Below are positions 17,738 through 27,229 of a DNA stretch of 64,000 nt, piece by piece. Location: positions 102,444 through 166,443 of the forward strand of contig JAFLTO010000006.1 in assembly GCA_022510425.1 (NCBI GenBank), in the 5' to 3' direction. The notes under the pieces were generated by a model. It was not told where the DNA came from, did no database searches, and saw nothing but the letters and a program-made list of their open reading frames with translations. Within the stretch, counting starts at the first letter, position 1; each line of letters begins with the position of its first letter. This DNA is from Muribaculaceae bacterium (lineage in GTDB: Bacteria > Bacteroidota > Bacteroidia > Bacteroidales > Muribaculaceae). The translations under genes were made by a program, and so were the position numbers.

Positions 17738-18958
17738 ATGGATAAAAAGAAAAAAGTGGTGTTGGCTTTCTCAGGAGGTCTCGACACTTCATTCGCTGTG
17801 AAATATCTCTCAGAAGATCTTGGGTATGAAGTTCATACCGCTATCGCCAACACTGGTGGATTCTCAGAAAAAGAGTTAGAAGCTATTGCTGAGAAATCCA
17901 AGAAATTAGGAGCTGCATCTCATGCCACTCTTGATGTGACTGATGATTACTACAATCGCAGCATTAAATACATGATTGCCGGGAATGTCCTAAGGAACGG
18001 CACTTATCCCATCTCTGTAAGTTCTGAAAGAATTTTCCAAGCTCTTGCAACTATCGACTATGCAAAAAAAATTGGTGCCGATGCAATTGCTCACGGATCA
18101 ACAGGTGCGGGTAACGACCAGGTGAGATTTGACCTCACTTTCCAAATAATGGCTCCGGAAATCGAGATTATTACACCTACCAGAGATCTGACTTTGACAC
18201 GTGAATATGAAATCGATTATCTGAAAAAACATGGTTATGAAGCCGACTTCAAGAAGATGGAATATTCTATCAACAAAGGTCTTTGGGGCACTTCTGTAGG
18301 TGGAAAGGAAACTCTAAAATCTGAGCTTACTCTTCCTGAGGAAGCATACCCTTCTCAAGTCACTAAGTCTGAACCGGAAATTCTCAAAATCACGTTCGAC
18401 AAAGGAGAAGTGGTGGCTGTGAATGGTAAGCATTTTGACAATAAGGTTGAGTCAATTAGAGAAATCGAAAAAATAGGTTCACAATTCGGGATCGGTCGAG
18501 ATATGCATATTGGAGACACTATTATTGGAATAAAGGGTCGCGTCGGTTTTGAAGCCGCTGCGCCAATTCTCATAATCGCGGCTCATAAAATGCTTGAAAA
18601 GCATACATTAACTAAATGGCAGCAATATTGGAAAGATCAGTTGGGCACCTGGTACGGAATGTTCCTTCATGAAGCTCAATATCTCGAACCAGTGATGAGG
18701 GATATAGAAAAAATGCTCGAAAGTTCTCAAAGAAATGTAAGTGGAACAGTAGAGATTATTCTCAGACCATTGTCTTATACCCTTGTAGGCGTTGACTCTC
18801 CGTTCGATTTGATGAAAACTGATTTCGGGGAATACGGCGAAATCAATAAAGCTTGGTCGGCTGATGACGTAAAAGGATTTACTAAGATAATGTCAATTCC
18901 GATGAAGATTTATCACAACAATCAAAAGAAAAACGGTAAAACCGACATCGGAGAATGA
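17738..18958 (+). CDS. argG: Argininosuccinate synthase
   Basis: 406 residues. The N-type ATP pyrophosphatase loop SGGLDTS is at residues 12-18, HGSTGAGNDQVRFDL (about 119-133) binds citrulline/aspartate/AMP, and the later SINKGLWGTSVGG block is conserved. The enzyme condenses citrulline with aspartate using ATP. It lies 11 bp after the GNAT gene, and its stop overlaps argC by 4 bp. Its position upstream of argF' in one transcript matches a supply line from acyl-glutamate to arginine. Confidence 0.95.
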   Translation: MDKKKKVVLAFSGGLDTSFAVKYLSEDLGYEVHTAIANTGGFSEKELEAIAEKSKKLGAASHATLDVTDDYYNRSIKYMIAGNVLRNGTYPISVSSERIFQALATIDYAKKIGADAIAHGSTGAGNDQVRFDLTFQIMAPEIEIITPTRDLTLTREYEIDYLKKHGYEADFKKMEYSINKGLWGTSVGGKETLKSELTLPEEAYPSQVTKSEPEILKITFDKGEVVAVNGKHFDNKVESIREIEKIGSQFGIGRDMHIGDTIIGIKGRVGFEAAAPILIIAAHKMLEKHTLTKWQQYWKDQLGTWYGMFLHEAQYLEPVMRDIEKMLESSQRNVSGTVEIILRPLSYTLVGVDSPFDLMKTDFGEYGEINKAWSADDVKGFTKIMSIPMKIYHNNQKKNGKTDIGE

Positions 18959-19923
18959 ACAAAATTGGAATTATAGGAGGGGCCGGATACACTGCGGGTG
19001 AACTCTTACGCATTTTGATAAATCATCCCGAAGTTGAAATCTCTTTCGTGCATTCTTCAAGTAATGCCGGAAAGAAAATTACGGAAATACATGGAGGACT
19101 TTTAGGAGAGACTGATTTAATCTTTTCTGACTCTCATCCTCTTGAAGATATTGATTTCCTCTTTATGTGCAGTGCTCATGGGGATAGCAAGAAATTTTGG
19201 GAAAATAATCCCCGGCCTGCAAATTTAAAGGTTATTGATCTTGCTCAGGATTTCAGAGATGAGAGTGAAGGATATATCTACGGGCTCCCGGAAGTAAATA
19301 TTGAAAGGACCCGGAAAGCTCAATCAGTAGCCAATCCAGGATGTTTCGCCACTGCAATACAGCTGTCCCTTTTACCATTGGCTGCCGCAGGCCTGTTACC
19401 AAAAGGAGGTGATATAAATATCACAGCTTTGACCGGTTCAACCGGCGCAGGAGTTAAACCCGGTGCAACTACCCATTTCTCTTGGAGAAACGACAATATA
19501 TCGGTTTATAAACCTTTTAATCACCAGCATCTCAAAGAAATTACGATGACTTTAAAGAGACTTCAGCCCGATTTCTCTTCTAAAATAATTTTCATCCCTG
19601 TGCGAGGTGATTTTCCAAGAGGTATATATGCCATAACTACTTTAAATTGCAGTCTTTCTCAAGAAGAGGTTACTAAACTTTATAAAGATTTTTATGCAGA
19701 TGCTCCTTTTACTATTATAAGTGATAATCCGGTTGACCTTAAACAAGCTGTAAATACCAACAAGGCTATTATTAATGTCCTTAAAAATGAAGGTAGTTTG
19801 TTGATAACTTGTGCTGAAGACAATCTCCTTAAGGGTGCTTCAGGGCAAGCGGTCCAAAATATGAATATCATGCTTGGTATAGACCAAAAAACCGGGCTTC
19901 ATCTTAAACCGTCGGCATTCTAA
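18955..19923 (+). CDS. argC: N-acyl-gamma-glutamyl-phosphate reductase
   Basis: 322 residues. The N-terminal Rossmann motif is GIIGGAGYTAGELLRIL (residues 4-20, NADPH). The catalytic Cys lies in NPGCFATA near residue 130, and HFSWRNDNISVYKPFNHQH carries the family's conserved His/Tyr block. ArgC reduces the acyl-glutamyl phosphate made by ArgB to the semialdehyde. It overlaps argG by 4 bp (ATGA) and is followed by argD after 34 bp. The succinyl form of the substrate is likely from context. Confidence 0.95.
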   Translation: MNKIGIIGGAGYTAGELLRILINHPEVEISFVHSSSNAGKKITEIHGGLLGETDLIFSDSHPLEDIDFLFMCSAHGDSKKFWENNPRPANLKVIDLAQDFRDESEGYIYGLPEVNIERTRKAQSVANPGCFATAIQLSLLPLAAAGLLPKGGDINITALTGSTGAGVKPGATTHFSWRNDNISVYKPFNHQHLKEITMTLKRLQPDFSSKIIFIPVRGDFPRGIYAITTLNCSLSQEEVTKLYKDFYADAPFTIISDNPVDLKQAVNTNKAIINVLKNEGSLLITCAEDNLLKGASGQAVQNMNIMLGIDQKTGLHLKPSAF

Positions 19924-19957
19924 TCTTATCCTCTCCCTATTCTTTATACCTTATTTT

Positions 19958-21085
19958 ATGAAACTTTTTGATGTTTATTCTCTTTTTGATATAGAACCGG
20001 TCAGAGGTAATGGCTCTTATGTTTACACTGCTGATGAAACTGAGTATCTTGATCTTTATGGTGGACATGCAGTGATTTCTATAGGTCATTCTCATCCTCA
20101 TTATGTGAAAGCTATCAGCGATCAGGTAGGAAAACTTGCCTTCTATTCAAATTCTGTTAAGAATTCTCTTCAAGATAAACTCGCTGACAGATTAGGTAAG
20201 TTATCCGGATATGATGATTATGATCTTTTTCTTTGTAATTCAGGAGCCGAAGCTAATGAAAATGCTATGAAATTAGCTTCATTTGTCACTGGAAGAAAAA
20301 AAATTCTCGCTTTCATTAAAGCTTTCCATGGAAGGACATCAGGTGCAGTTGCAGCTACTGACAATCCCAAAATTCAAGCTCCTTTTAATCGTAGCGACAA
20401 TATTACTTTTGTTCCTCTTAATGATATTTCTGAAGTGAGAAAAGAATTGGAGACAAAAGAATATGCTGCGGTTATCATTGAAGGAATTCAAGGGGTTTCC
20501 GGCATACATCTACCTTCCGATGAATTCCTTAGAGATCTTGAGAAAGAATGTAAGGATTCCGGAACGCTTCTGATTTTAGACGAGATTCAAAGCGGATACG
20601 GCAGAACCGGGAAATTTTTTGCTCATCAATATTCCGGCATAAAACCTGATATTATCACGGCTGCTAAAGGTATTGCGAATGGTTTCCCCTTTGCTGCAGT
20701 TTTGATATCTCCAAACTTAGAAGCAAAAAAAGGAATGTTGGGCACAACTTTCGGCGGTAATCATCTGGGATGTGCCGCCGCTTTGGCAGTAATAGATGTT
20801 ATAGAGAATGAAAATCTAATCGAAAATGCTAAAGAAACAGGTGAATACCTCATCGAAGAACTAAAGAAAATTCCACAAGTGGAAGATATAAGAGGCAGGG
20901 GTCTTATGATAGGTTTTGAAATCAAAGGATGGAACGGTGCTGAATTGAGAAAAAAACTACTTTTTGATCATCATATTTTCACCGGAGGCGCCGGAGAAAG
21001 AACTATAAGATTGCTCCCGGCTCTTACCCTTTCCAAATCGCAAGCCCAACATTTCATTGATTCATTAAAGAAAGTTATAGCATGA
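19958..21085 (+). CDS. argD: N-acylornithine aminotransferase (PLP)
   Basis: 375 residues of class-III PLP aminotransferases. NSGAEANENAMKLA holds the phosphate-binding turn, LDEIQSGYGRTGKF contains the PLP-ring Asp and Gln, and the Schiff-base Lys lies near residue 237 in TAAKGIANGFP. It converts the acyl-glutamate semialdehyde and glutamate to N-acylornithine, here probably N-succinylornithine. Its end overlaps argF' by 4 bp. Confidence 0.94.
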   Translation: MKLFDVYSLFDIEPVRGNGSYVYTADETEYLDLYGGHAVISIGHSHPHYVKAISDQVGKLAFYSNSVKNSLQDKLADRLGKLSGYDDYDLFLCNSGAEANENAMKLASFVTGRKKILAFIKAFHGRTSGAVAATDNPKIQAPFNRSDNITFVPLNDISEVRKELETKEYAAVIIEGIQGVSGIHLPSDEFLRDLEKECKDSGTLLILDEIQSGYGRTGKFFAHQYSGIKPDIITAAKGIANGFPFAAVLISPNLEAKKGMLGTTFGGNHLGCAAALAVIDVIENENLIENAKETGEYLIEELKKIPQVEDIRGRGLMIGFEIKGWNGAELRKKLLFDHHIFTGGAGERTIRLLPALTLSKSQAQHFIDSLKKVIA

Positions 21086-22035
21086 AAAAATTCACTTGTG
21101 TTCAAGATATTGGTCCCCTTGACAAGGCTCTTGAGGATGCTCGATTAATAAAGAAAGACCGTTTTGCTTTCACTGATCTGGGTAAAAACAAAACCCTCTT
21201 GATGATTTTCTTTAATTCATCTCTAAGAACCCGTCTATCCACCCAAAAAGCTGCCATGAATTTAGGTATGAATGTAATGGTTTTGGATGTGAACCAAGGG
21301 GCATGGAAATTGGAAACTGAAAGAGGTGTGGTAATGGATGGTGACAAAGCGGAACATCTACTGGAAGCTATTCCTGTCATGGGCTCGTATTGTGATATAA
21401 TAGGTGTGAGATCATTTGCTTCCCTTACTGATAAAAAGGCCGATTATGAAGAGAAAGTACTGAATCAATTCATAAAATTTTCAGGAAAACCGGTTTTCAG
21501 TATGGAGGCAGCCACAAGGCATCCACTTCAAAGTTTTGCCGATCTTATCACGATTGAAGAATTCAAGACTAAGGAACGACCAAAAGTAGTTCTCACCTGG
21601 GCTCCTCACCCACGTCCGCTCCCTCAGGCTGTGGCCAACTCTTTTGCTGAATGGATGAATGCAACTGACTATGATTTTGTTATTACTCATCCCGAGGGTT
21701 ATGAACTCGACCCTAAGTTCGTGGGGAAGGCAAAAGTAGAATATGATAGGGATAAGGCGTTCAAAAATGCCGATTTTATATATGCAAAAAACTGGTCGGC
21801 TTATTCAGATCCAAATTATGGTAAAGTTTTAAGCACCGACAGACATTGGACAGTCGATACAAAATCTATGGATCTGACCGATGGTGCATTCTTCATGCAT
21901 TGCCTGCCGGTGAGGAGAAACATGATTGTTACCGATGATGTTCTTGAAAGTGAAAAAAGTATCGTAATTCCTGAAGCTGCCAATAGAGAAATTTCTGCGC
22001 AGACAGTTCTTTTCCGATTCCTTAAAACCCTCTAA
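21082..22035 (+). CDS. argF': N-succinylornithine carbamoyltransferase
   Basis: 317 residues. The carbamoyl-phosphate motif is SSLRTRLS (residues 46-53, S-x-R-T-R) and the HCLPVRR block (about 272) is conserved. Sequence and length match the Bacteroides fragilis succinylornithine transcarbamylase closely rather than classical ArgF. A key acyl-specificity position is 90: published work on the acetyl- and succinyl-specific enzymes (recalled, not looked up) found Glu for acetyl and Pro for succinyl. Here it is A90, and I recall that Ala at this site also supported succinyl use. The last gene before a strong bidirectional terminator. Confidence 0.92.
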   Translation: MKKFTCVQDIGPLDKALEDARLIKKDRFAFTDLGKNKTLLMIFFNSSLRTRLSTQKAAMNLGMNVMVLDVNQGAWKLETERGVVMDGDKAEHLLEAIPVMGSYCDIIGVRSFASLTDKKADYEEKVLNQFIKFSGKPVFSMEAATRHPLQSFADLITIEEFKTKERPKVVLTWAPHPRPLPQAVANSFAEWMNATDYDFVITHPEGYELDPKFVGKAKVEYDRDKAFKNADFIYAKNWSAYSDPNYGKVLSTDRHWTVDTKSMDLTDGAFFMHCLPVRRNMIVTDDVLESEKSIVIPEAANREISAQTVLFRFLKTL

Positions 22036-22059
22036 ACTGATTGTAATATCCTATAAAAA

Positions 22060-22102
22060 CACAGCCCCCTTAATGGGGGCTGTGGCATTAGTAAAGTTTT
22101 TT
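22060..22102. terminator. Bidirectional terminator between argF' and trxA
   Basis: A 10-bp perfect stem (CACAGCCCCC, 22060-22069, with GGGGGCTGTG, 22075-22084) and the loop TTAAT. On the minus strand it is followed directly by TTTTT, on the plus strand by a T run at 22097-22102. It ends both convergent transcripts. Confidence 0.88.
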
Positions 22103-22106
22103 ATTC

Positions 22107-22403
22107 TTAAGCGTATTCATTGATAACCTGTTCCAATGTGGCGGCTTGTTGCACACCGCTTTGACGCCATTCAACCTTACCATTTTTGAATAACATTAAG
22201 GTCGGCACTGACCTTACCTGATATAATTGAGCAAGTTCTTGATTCTTGTCTATGTCGACCTTAAGAATCCTTGCCTTGTCTCCGATAAGTCCGTGAAGTT
22301 CATCTAATATCGGGTGCATCATTTGGCATGGGCCACACCATGTTGCAAAGAAATCAACTAATACAGGTTTCTCTGATTTGATTATGTCTTCAAACTTTTC
22401 CAT
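22107..22403 (-). CDS. trxA: Thioredoxin
   Basis: 98 residues with the redox motif W22-C-G-P-C26, the conserved cis-Pro segment SVPTLMLFKNG, and the usual thioredoxin length. It reduces disulfides in the cytoplasm with electrons from thioredoxin reductase. No signal peptide is present. It is convergent with argF', and they share a terminator. A glutamine synthetase family gene starts 180 bp away, divergently. Confidence 0.95.
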   Translation of the reverse strand: MEKFEDIIKSEKPVLVDFFATWCGPCQMMHPILDELHGLIGDKARILKVDIDKNQELAQLYQVRSVPTLMLFKNGKVEWRQSGVQQAATLEQVINEYA

Positions 22404-22467
22404 AATTTTTGTTTTTTAAGTTCTTCTTTATATAAAAAACAAAGAAAAACTTCATAGGTTCACGATT

Positions 22468-22502
22468 TTTGGCCCTATTAAAGAATTAATTTTTTATCTT
22501 TG
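22468..22502 (+). promoter_or_regulatory. Promoter of the glutamine synthetase family gene
   Basis: TTTG at 22468-22471 and TATCTTTG at 22495-22502, spaced 23 nt. The start site should be near 22509, leaving a leader of about 74 nt before 22583. Confidence 0.5.
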
Positions 22503-22582
22503 CTTACGCTACTTTTTATTAATTCAATGCTACAAAAGTCTTAGCATTAAAAATTATACTACCTTATTTAACCTTAAAAATC

Positions 22583-24085
22583 ATGAACTTTAATTTAAGC
22601 CTCAATCCCAATAAGATTGTGGAATTTCTCCAAAAACCAACTAATGAATTTACAAAGGCTGATTTGTTCAATTACGTAAAGGCCAACGGAATCAAAATGG
22701 TCAAATTTATGTATCCGGCGGATGATCACCGACTTAAAAGCCTTAATTTTGTAATCAATTCAGAAAATTATCTCGATTCTATTCTCACCTATGGAGAACG
22801 TGTAGACGGAAGCAGTCTTTTCCCTTTTATTGAAGCCGGGAACAGTGACTTATATGTTATTCCGCGTTTCTCTACTGCGTTTCTTGATCCTTTTGCTGAA
22901 ATCCCCACTCTCACGCTTTTGGCTTCTTTCTTTAATAAAGAGGGTGAGCCTTTGAAAGAATCACCTGAATATGCATTGCGCAAAGCATGTGAAGAATTCC
23001 AAAAAACCACTGGAATGGAATTTCATGCAATGGGAGAATTGGAATATTATGTGATTTCGGAAGACTCCGGGCTTTTCCATGCATCCGATCAAAAAGGTTA
23101 TCATGAATCTGCGCCCTTTGCAAAATTCAATGATTTCCGTATCGAATGTATGAATCTTATAGCTCAATGCGGAGGTCAAATAAAATACGGGCATAATGAA
23201 GTAGGGAATTTCACATTGGATGGCAAGATCTACGAACAAAATGAAATAGAGTTTCTACCCGTTCCTGCAATTGAAGCAGCCGACCATTTAATGATTGCTA
23301 AATGGATTATCAGAACTCTTGGATCCAGAAAAGGTTATGATGTCACGTTTGCACCAAAGATTACAGCAGGCAAAGCCGGAAGCGGACTTCACATACATTT
23401 CAAAGTGCAAAAAGGTGAAATAAATATGATGACTGAAAACGGTGTGTTAAGCAATGTGGCCAAGAAGGCTATTGCCGGTATTCTTGAATATGCGGATGCC
23501 ATTACAGCTATGGGTAACAAAGTTCCTACAAGTTATTTCAGACTTGTGCCACATCAGGAAGCTCCCACCTCTATTTGTTGGGGAGATCGCAACCGTTCGG
23601 TTCTTGTAAGAGTTCCGCTTGGCTGGACAGGGAAAAACGATATGTGCTCACAGGTAAATTCTCTTGAAAAAGGTCATGATTCGGTGCCTCCTCAACGTCA
23701 AACCTGTGAACTTAGAAGCGGAGACTGTTCAGCCGATATTTATCAGCTTTTAGCAGCAATGGTTGTGGCAGCTCGTAAGGGTTTTGAAATGGAAAATGCT
23801 CTTAAACGAGCCGAAGATATGTATGTGAGCGTAAATATTCACAGCGAGGAGAATAAGGAAAAACTCGCTCAACTTAAATCTCTTCCCGACAGTTGTGTGG
23901 CCTCAGCTGATGCTCTTGAAAAAGTGAGGGAAGTATTCGAAGAAAAAGAAGTTTTCTCTCCTCGTCTTATCGATGGTATAATTGGAAAACTTCGTAAATA
24001 TGACGATGCTGACTTACGTAAAAAAACCGCCAATGATCCTAAAGAGATGATGAAGGTGGTGAAAAAATATTGGCATTGTGGATAA
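22583..24085 (+). CDS. Glutamine synthetase family protein (type I-like)
   Basis: 500 residues with the GS catalytic fold. AGKAGSGLHIHFKV carries the conserved metal-binding His, MGELEYYV holds the first Glu ligands, and RLVPHQEAPTSICWGDRNRS is the ATP/glutamate-binding block (compare NRLVPG-EAP in GSI). The ADP-ribose/adenylylation-type Tyr loop is not clear. Bacteroidota also have a long GSIII as their main enzyme, so this may be a secondary glutamine synthetase or a glutamate-amine ligase of a related kind. It stands alone with its own promoter. Confidence 0.8.
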   Translation: MNFNLSLNPNKIVEFLQKPTNEFTKADLFNYVKANGIKMVKFMYPADDHRLKSLNFVINSENYLDSILTYGERVDGSSLFPFIEAGNSDLYVIPRFSTAFLDPFAEIPTLTLLASFFNKEGEPLKESPEYALRKACEEFQKTTGMEFHAMGELEYYVISEDSGLFHASDQKGYHESAPFAKFNDFRIECMNLIAQCGGQIKYGHNEVGNFTLDGKIYEQNEIEFLPVPAIEAADHLMIAKWIIRTLGSRKGYDVTFAPKITAGKAGSGLHIHFKVQKGEINMMTENGVLSNVAKKAIAGILEYADAITAMGNKVPTSYFRLVPHQEAPTSICWGDRNRSVLVRVPLGWTGKNDMCSQVNSLEKGHDSVPPQRQTCELRSGDCSADIYQLLAAMVVAARKGFEMENALKRAEDMYVSVNIHSEENKEKLAQLKSLPDSCVASADALEKVREVFEEKEVFSPRLIDGIIGKLRKYDDADLRKKTANDPKEMMKVVKKYWHCG

Positions 24086-24105
24086 AAATTCCACTCATAA
24101 TATCT

Positions 24106-25254
24106 TCAGTGATGTCTCACTCCTCGCTGATTTGCCAACTTGCCTACTAATAAAGTTCTCGCCAATCGAGGGGTGAAAGAAATAAGGACAAGGAAAGCCA
24201 TTACGATCAAATATATAAAAATACTATTCTTTAGGAATCGGGCGTTGTCTATCACAAAAGTAGAGGCATCGCCCGATACTTCAGGATCAAGAAAATCATC
24301 TACATCAATTGCGTTAAGAGTGGTTTTCCAAACTATTTTATCATCGTCAAGATATACAATCCCCGGATTTCCCCTCACCACTTCCTTGATTGCGGTGTCA
24401 TCTGCCAGATAAATAGGATAGGAAGCCATGCTTAAATCTTCCCATTCTTCTATTTCTTCAGTGCTGCCGGAAACTATGCCTATCATTTTTACATCGTTTT
24501 TCTGGGCCCATTCATACAATGAATTAAGTTTCCATGTTGTTGCAGGAGAAACCATTGAAACCTTTGGGATCATCACCACCAATTCCTTCCCTTGCGGATT
24601 GGATGCCTCTTCATTTGTGTCGTCGCCTGTTTCAACATCAAAAGTCTCTATGCCATGATAATCGTCGGGATCGCTTGTAGCAAAAAGAGCGCTACCTTCA
24701 GGGTAATCCCGGAAATCCATTAAGGGTTGATTAAAATATCCAACAAACTCAATTATTACAATAAAGACTCCTGAGGCAACAACTGCCAACCATTGAAATG
24801 CCGGAGTGATAAGACAAATATCTTTTAAATTATATCTTATCAACCATAAAATTCCGGCCGAGAGAATTATATTTTTCCAGAAAGTTGCCCAATTTGAAAG
24901 AACTAAAGCATCACCAAAACAACCACAATCGGCAACGGGATTCTCCATAGCAATCCATAATGTCAGGGGGACCATAAAAACCATTATGAGGGCTGCAAAA
25001 ATCGGACAAGATTTACGAAAACATCCCAAAAGTAGAAAACATCCCACTACAAATTCGATAGCACATAGTGCAAAAACACCAAGACGTAATAAAGAGAAAA
25101 TTACTGGTATCCCAAATGCACTCAAATATTCCTCAACTTTGAAGATGGTGCCCCATGGATCAACAGCTTTTACAAATCCGGAAAAGATGAATAGACCTCC
25201 GCACAAAATACGAAGCAACCAAGTTACTATCTTTATCACCGTTTCCTTCTTCAT
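24106..25254 (-). CDS. DoxX/MauE-family redox-associated membrane protein
   Basis: 382 residues. The first 150 hold four membrane helices of the MauE/DoxX type (ILCGGLFIFSGFVKAVDPWG, then FVVGCFLLLGCF), with the Cys-containing DCGCFGDALVLSNW segment seen in MauE-like proteins. Two helices follow, then a periplasmic or cytosolic domain (about 210-330) with a thioredoxin-like look (ELVVMIPKVSMVSPATTWKL), and a last helix near 345-365. Proteins of this type pair a quinone/redox membrane unit with a redox domain. Function is not established here. It lies 112 bp downstream of the DUF1599 gene. Confidence 0.75.
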   Translation of the reverse strand: MKKETVIKIVTWLLRILCGGLFIFSGFVKAVDPWGTIFKVEEYLSAFGIPVIFSLLRLGVFALCAIEFVVGCFLLLGCFRKSCPIFAALIMVFMVPLTLWIAMENPVADCGCFGDALVLSNWATFWKNIILSAGILWLIRYNLKDICLITPAFQWLAVVASGVFIVIIEFVGYFNQPLMDFRDYPEGSALFATSDPDDYHGIETFDVETGDDTNEEASNPQGKELVVMIPKVSMVSPATTWKLNSLYEWAQKNDVKMIGIVSGSTEEIEEWEDLSMASYPIYLADDTAIKEVVRGNPGIVYLDDDKIVWKTTLNAIDVDDFLDPEVSGDASTFVIDNARFLKNSIFIYLIVMAFLVLISFTPRLARTLLVGKLANQRGVRHH

Positions 25255-25366
25255 GCCATAACAATCCTTCCCTTATCCAACCATTCCTAATCCTTAATTG
25301 ATCCGTCCTGAAATTTAAGTTTAAATTGTTCCGGTTTTATGTGTAAACCTATTTCAGGACAAGACA

Positions 25367-25915
25367 TTACTTCTCTACTTCCAACTTGATCAAAGCAAAC
25401 AATGCGTAGTTGATCATATCCCTATAATTTGCATCAATTCCCTCACTTATAATTGTTTTCCCCCCATGACTTTCAATCTCTTTAGTTCGTAAAAGTTTCT
25501 GCAATATGATATCTGTAAAACTCGATACCCGCATATGCCTCCAAGCTTCGTCATAATCATGGTTTTTATCAAGCATTAATGCGGTGGACTGACTGATTTC
25601 TTCATCATAGAGCTTTAACGCTTCCTCATAACTAATAGCGGTGCCTGATCCAAGTTTTAATTGTATCAAGGCAATGGCACAATAGTTCACTATGCCTACG
25701 AATTCAGGCACTATCCCCTCATTCACTCTAATATTAGCGTCTCCCTTTTCTTCAATACTTCTAATACGTCTTGCCTTTATATAAATCTGGTCGGTGAGAC
25801 TCGAGGGCCTCATTACACGCCATGATGTGCCATAGTCTTTAAGCTTCTTTTCAAATATCTCCCGGCATAATGCAATTGCCTTCTTAAATTCTTCTATGGT
25901 TTTACCGTTATCCAT
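25367..25915 (-). CDS. DUF1599 protein (tandem nucleotide-modification-associated domains)
   Basis: 182 residues made of two similar halves: KDYGTSWRVMRPSSLTDQIY and a second copy HDYDEAWRHMRVSSFTDII. Each half carries the D-Y/D-x-x-W-R-x-M-R-x-S-S pattern of DUF1599, a family linked by comparative genomics to modified nucleotides. The function is unknown. Both halves look intact. In other Bacteroidales a DUF1599 gene is followed by a DoxX-family gene, and the same order holds here. Confidence 0.85.
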   Translation of the reverse strand: MDNGKTIEEFKKAIALCREIFEKKLKDYGTSWRVMRPSSLTDQIYIKARRIRSIEEKGDANIRVNEGIVPEFVGIVNYCAIALIQLKLGSGTAISYEEALKLYDEEISQSTALMLDKNHDYDEAWRHMRVSSFTDIILQKLLRTKEIESHGGKTIISEGIDANYRDMINYALFALIKLEVEK

Positions 25916-26015
25916 TAAATAATTCAGTTTTAATTGACATCACAAAATTACACAAATTTTCTATTTGTTTGTTTTAGACCTGTAGAGGAAATTTTTAACT
26001 CCATTATATCTTTAA

Positions 26016-26047
26016 TTTGTGTTTCCAAGACTTTCTTTTTATCTTTG
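26016..26047 (+). promoter_or_regulatory. Promoter of the pectate lyase gene
   Basis: TTTG at 26016-26019 and TATCTTTG at 26040-26047, with an ideal 20-nt spacer. The expected start near 26054 gives a 64-nt leader. Confidence 0.7.
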
Positions 26048-26117
26048 CATAAATTGGTTTAACTCAAGACCTTAATTAAAGGAAAAACTACATAAACTTC
26101 ATATAGAATCCACGATT

Positions 26118-27206
26118 ATGAATAAAAATTCCATTAGATTACTTTTTGTTTCATTAGTTGGCATGATAGCGGTCACTACAAGTAGTGCTGCTCCCAAAAA
26201 TTGGAAAGCTATACTGCGCGAAACAGATCCGGAATTTTACAAGACGGAAGACGCAGCCATGATAGGCGATAATTTACTGCTCTTTCAACGTGAAACAGGT
26301 GGATGGCAGAAAAACACCGACATGACATTTGAACTTACTCCCTCTCAGCGTGACAGTGTGGTTGCCGATAAGCAACGTCGTGATGATTCAACAATCGATA
26401 ATGATGCAACGACTTTGCAAATGAATTTCCTGGCTCACCTTTATAAGGCTACTGAGGAGAATAGATTCAAAGAAGGTTTTAATCATGGGTTGGACTTTAT
26501 TCTCTCCGGACAGTATGAAAATGGAGGATGGCCGCAGTTCTGGCCTGATAATGAAGGCTATCAAGTGCATATCACTTTTAATGATGACGCAATTGCCAAT
26601 ATCCTGAAACTATTCGATGATATTCTCAATAACCGCACACCATATCAAGGAAATTTGGTGGATGACCAAATGCGTGCCCGTCTTAAAGATTCATTCGATC
26701 GAGGCATTGAATGTATCCTTGCTACTCAGATTGTTGTAAACAATGAACCGACAGTGTGGTGCCAACAACATGACCATGTAAGCTACGCACCTGCTCCTGC
26801 ACGAACCTATGAATTGCCTTCTTTCTGTTCTCAGGAAAGTGCTGCTATCGTAGAAGTCTTGATGGCAATACCGAATCCTGATGAGCGTGTGAAACGTGCC
26901 ATCCATGGAGCCATGAAATGGTTTGAAGATTATCGTTTGGATGGAGTGGCTCTTGAAAGAACTGGACATCGAGGAGATCCCGATTATGATGTACGTTTAG
27001 TGGAACAACCGGGAGCGGGACCCTTGTGGGCACGTTTCTATGACCTGGAAAATTGTAAGCCATTTGTTTGTGACAGAGACGGAGTACCTCGTGAACGTCT
27101 CGACCAGATCGGGGCTGAGCGCCGTCATGGATATAGCTGGTATAATAATCGGCCTGCTGGTCTATATCCACTCTATGAAGCCTGGAAAGCGGAAAATGGT
27201 GAATAG
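26118..27206 (+). CDS. Pectate lyase, PL10 family
   Basis: 362 residues with a signal peptide (MNKNSIRLLFVSLVGMIAV, cleavage near residue 25). The PL10 hallmarks are GGWQKN, IDNDATTLQMNFLA, NGGWPQFWP, VSYAPAPARTYELPSFC and the C-terminal GYSWYNNRPAGLYPLYEAW. PL10 enzymes cleave polygalacturonate by beta-elimination with Ca2+. It is probably periplasmic or surface-exposed. No SusC/SusD pair or sugar regulator is next to it, so it is not a typical polysaccharide utilisation locus. It ends 23 bp from the 3' end of the convergent GH110 gene. Confidence 0.88.
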   Translation: MNKNSIRLLFVSLVGMIAVTTSSAAPKNWKAILRETDPEFYKTEDAAMIGDNLLLFQRETGGWQKNTDMTFELTPSQRDSVVADKQRRDDSTIDNDATTLQMNFLAHLYKATEENRFKEGFNHGLDFILSGQYENGGWPQFWPDNEGYQVHITFNDDAIANILKLFDDILNNRTPYQGNLVDDQMRARLKDSFDRGIECILATQIVVNNEPTVWCQQHDHVSYAPAPARTYELPSFCSQESAAIVEVLMAIPNPDERVKRAIHGAMKWFEDYRLDGVALERTGHRGDPDYDVRLVEQPGAGPLWARFYDLENCKPFVCDRDGVPRERLDQIGAERRHGYSWYNNRPAGLYPLYEAWKAENGE

Positions 27207-27229
27207 TATAAAAAGATCGCTTTTTATTA

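Noticed and set aside
24806..25261. Open frame of 151 codons on plus opposite the DoxX/MauE gene
   Set aside because: It mirrors the membrane helices of the gene on minus, giving a Lys/Arg-rich chain without motif.
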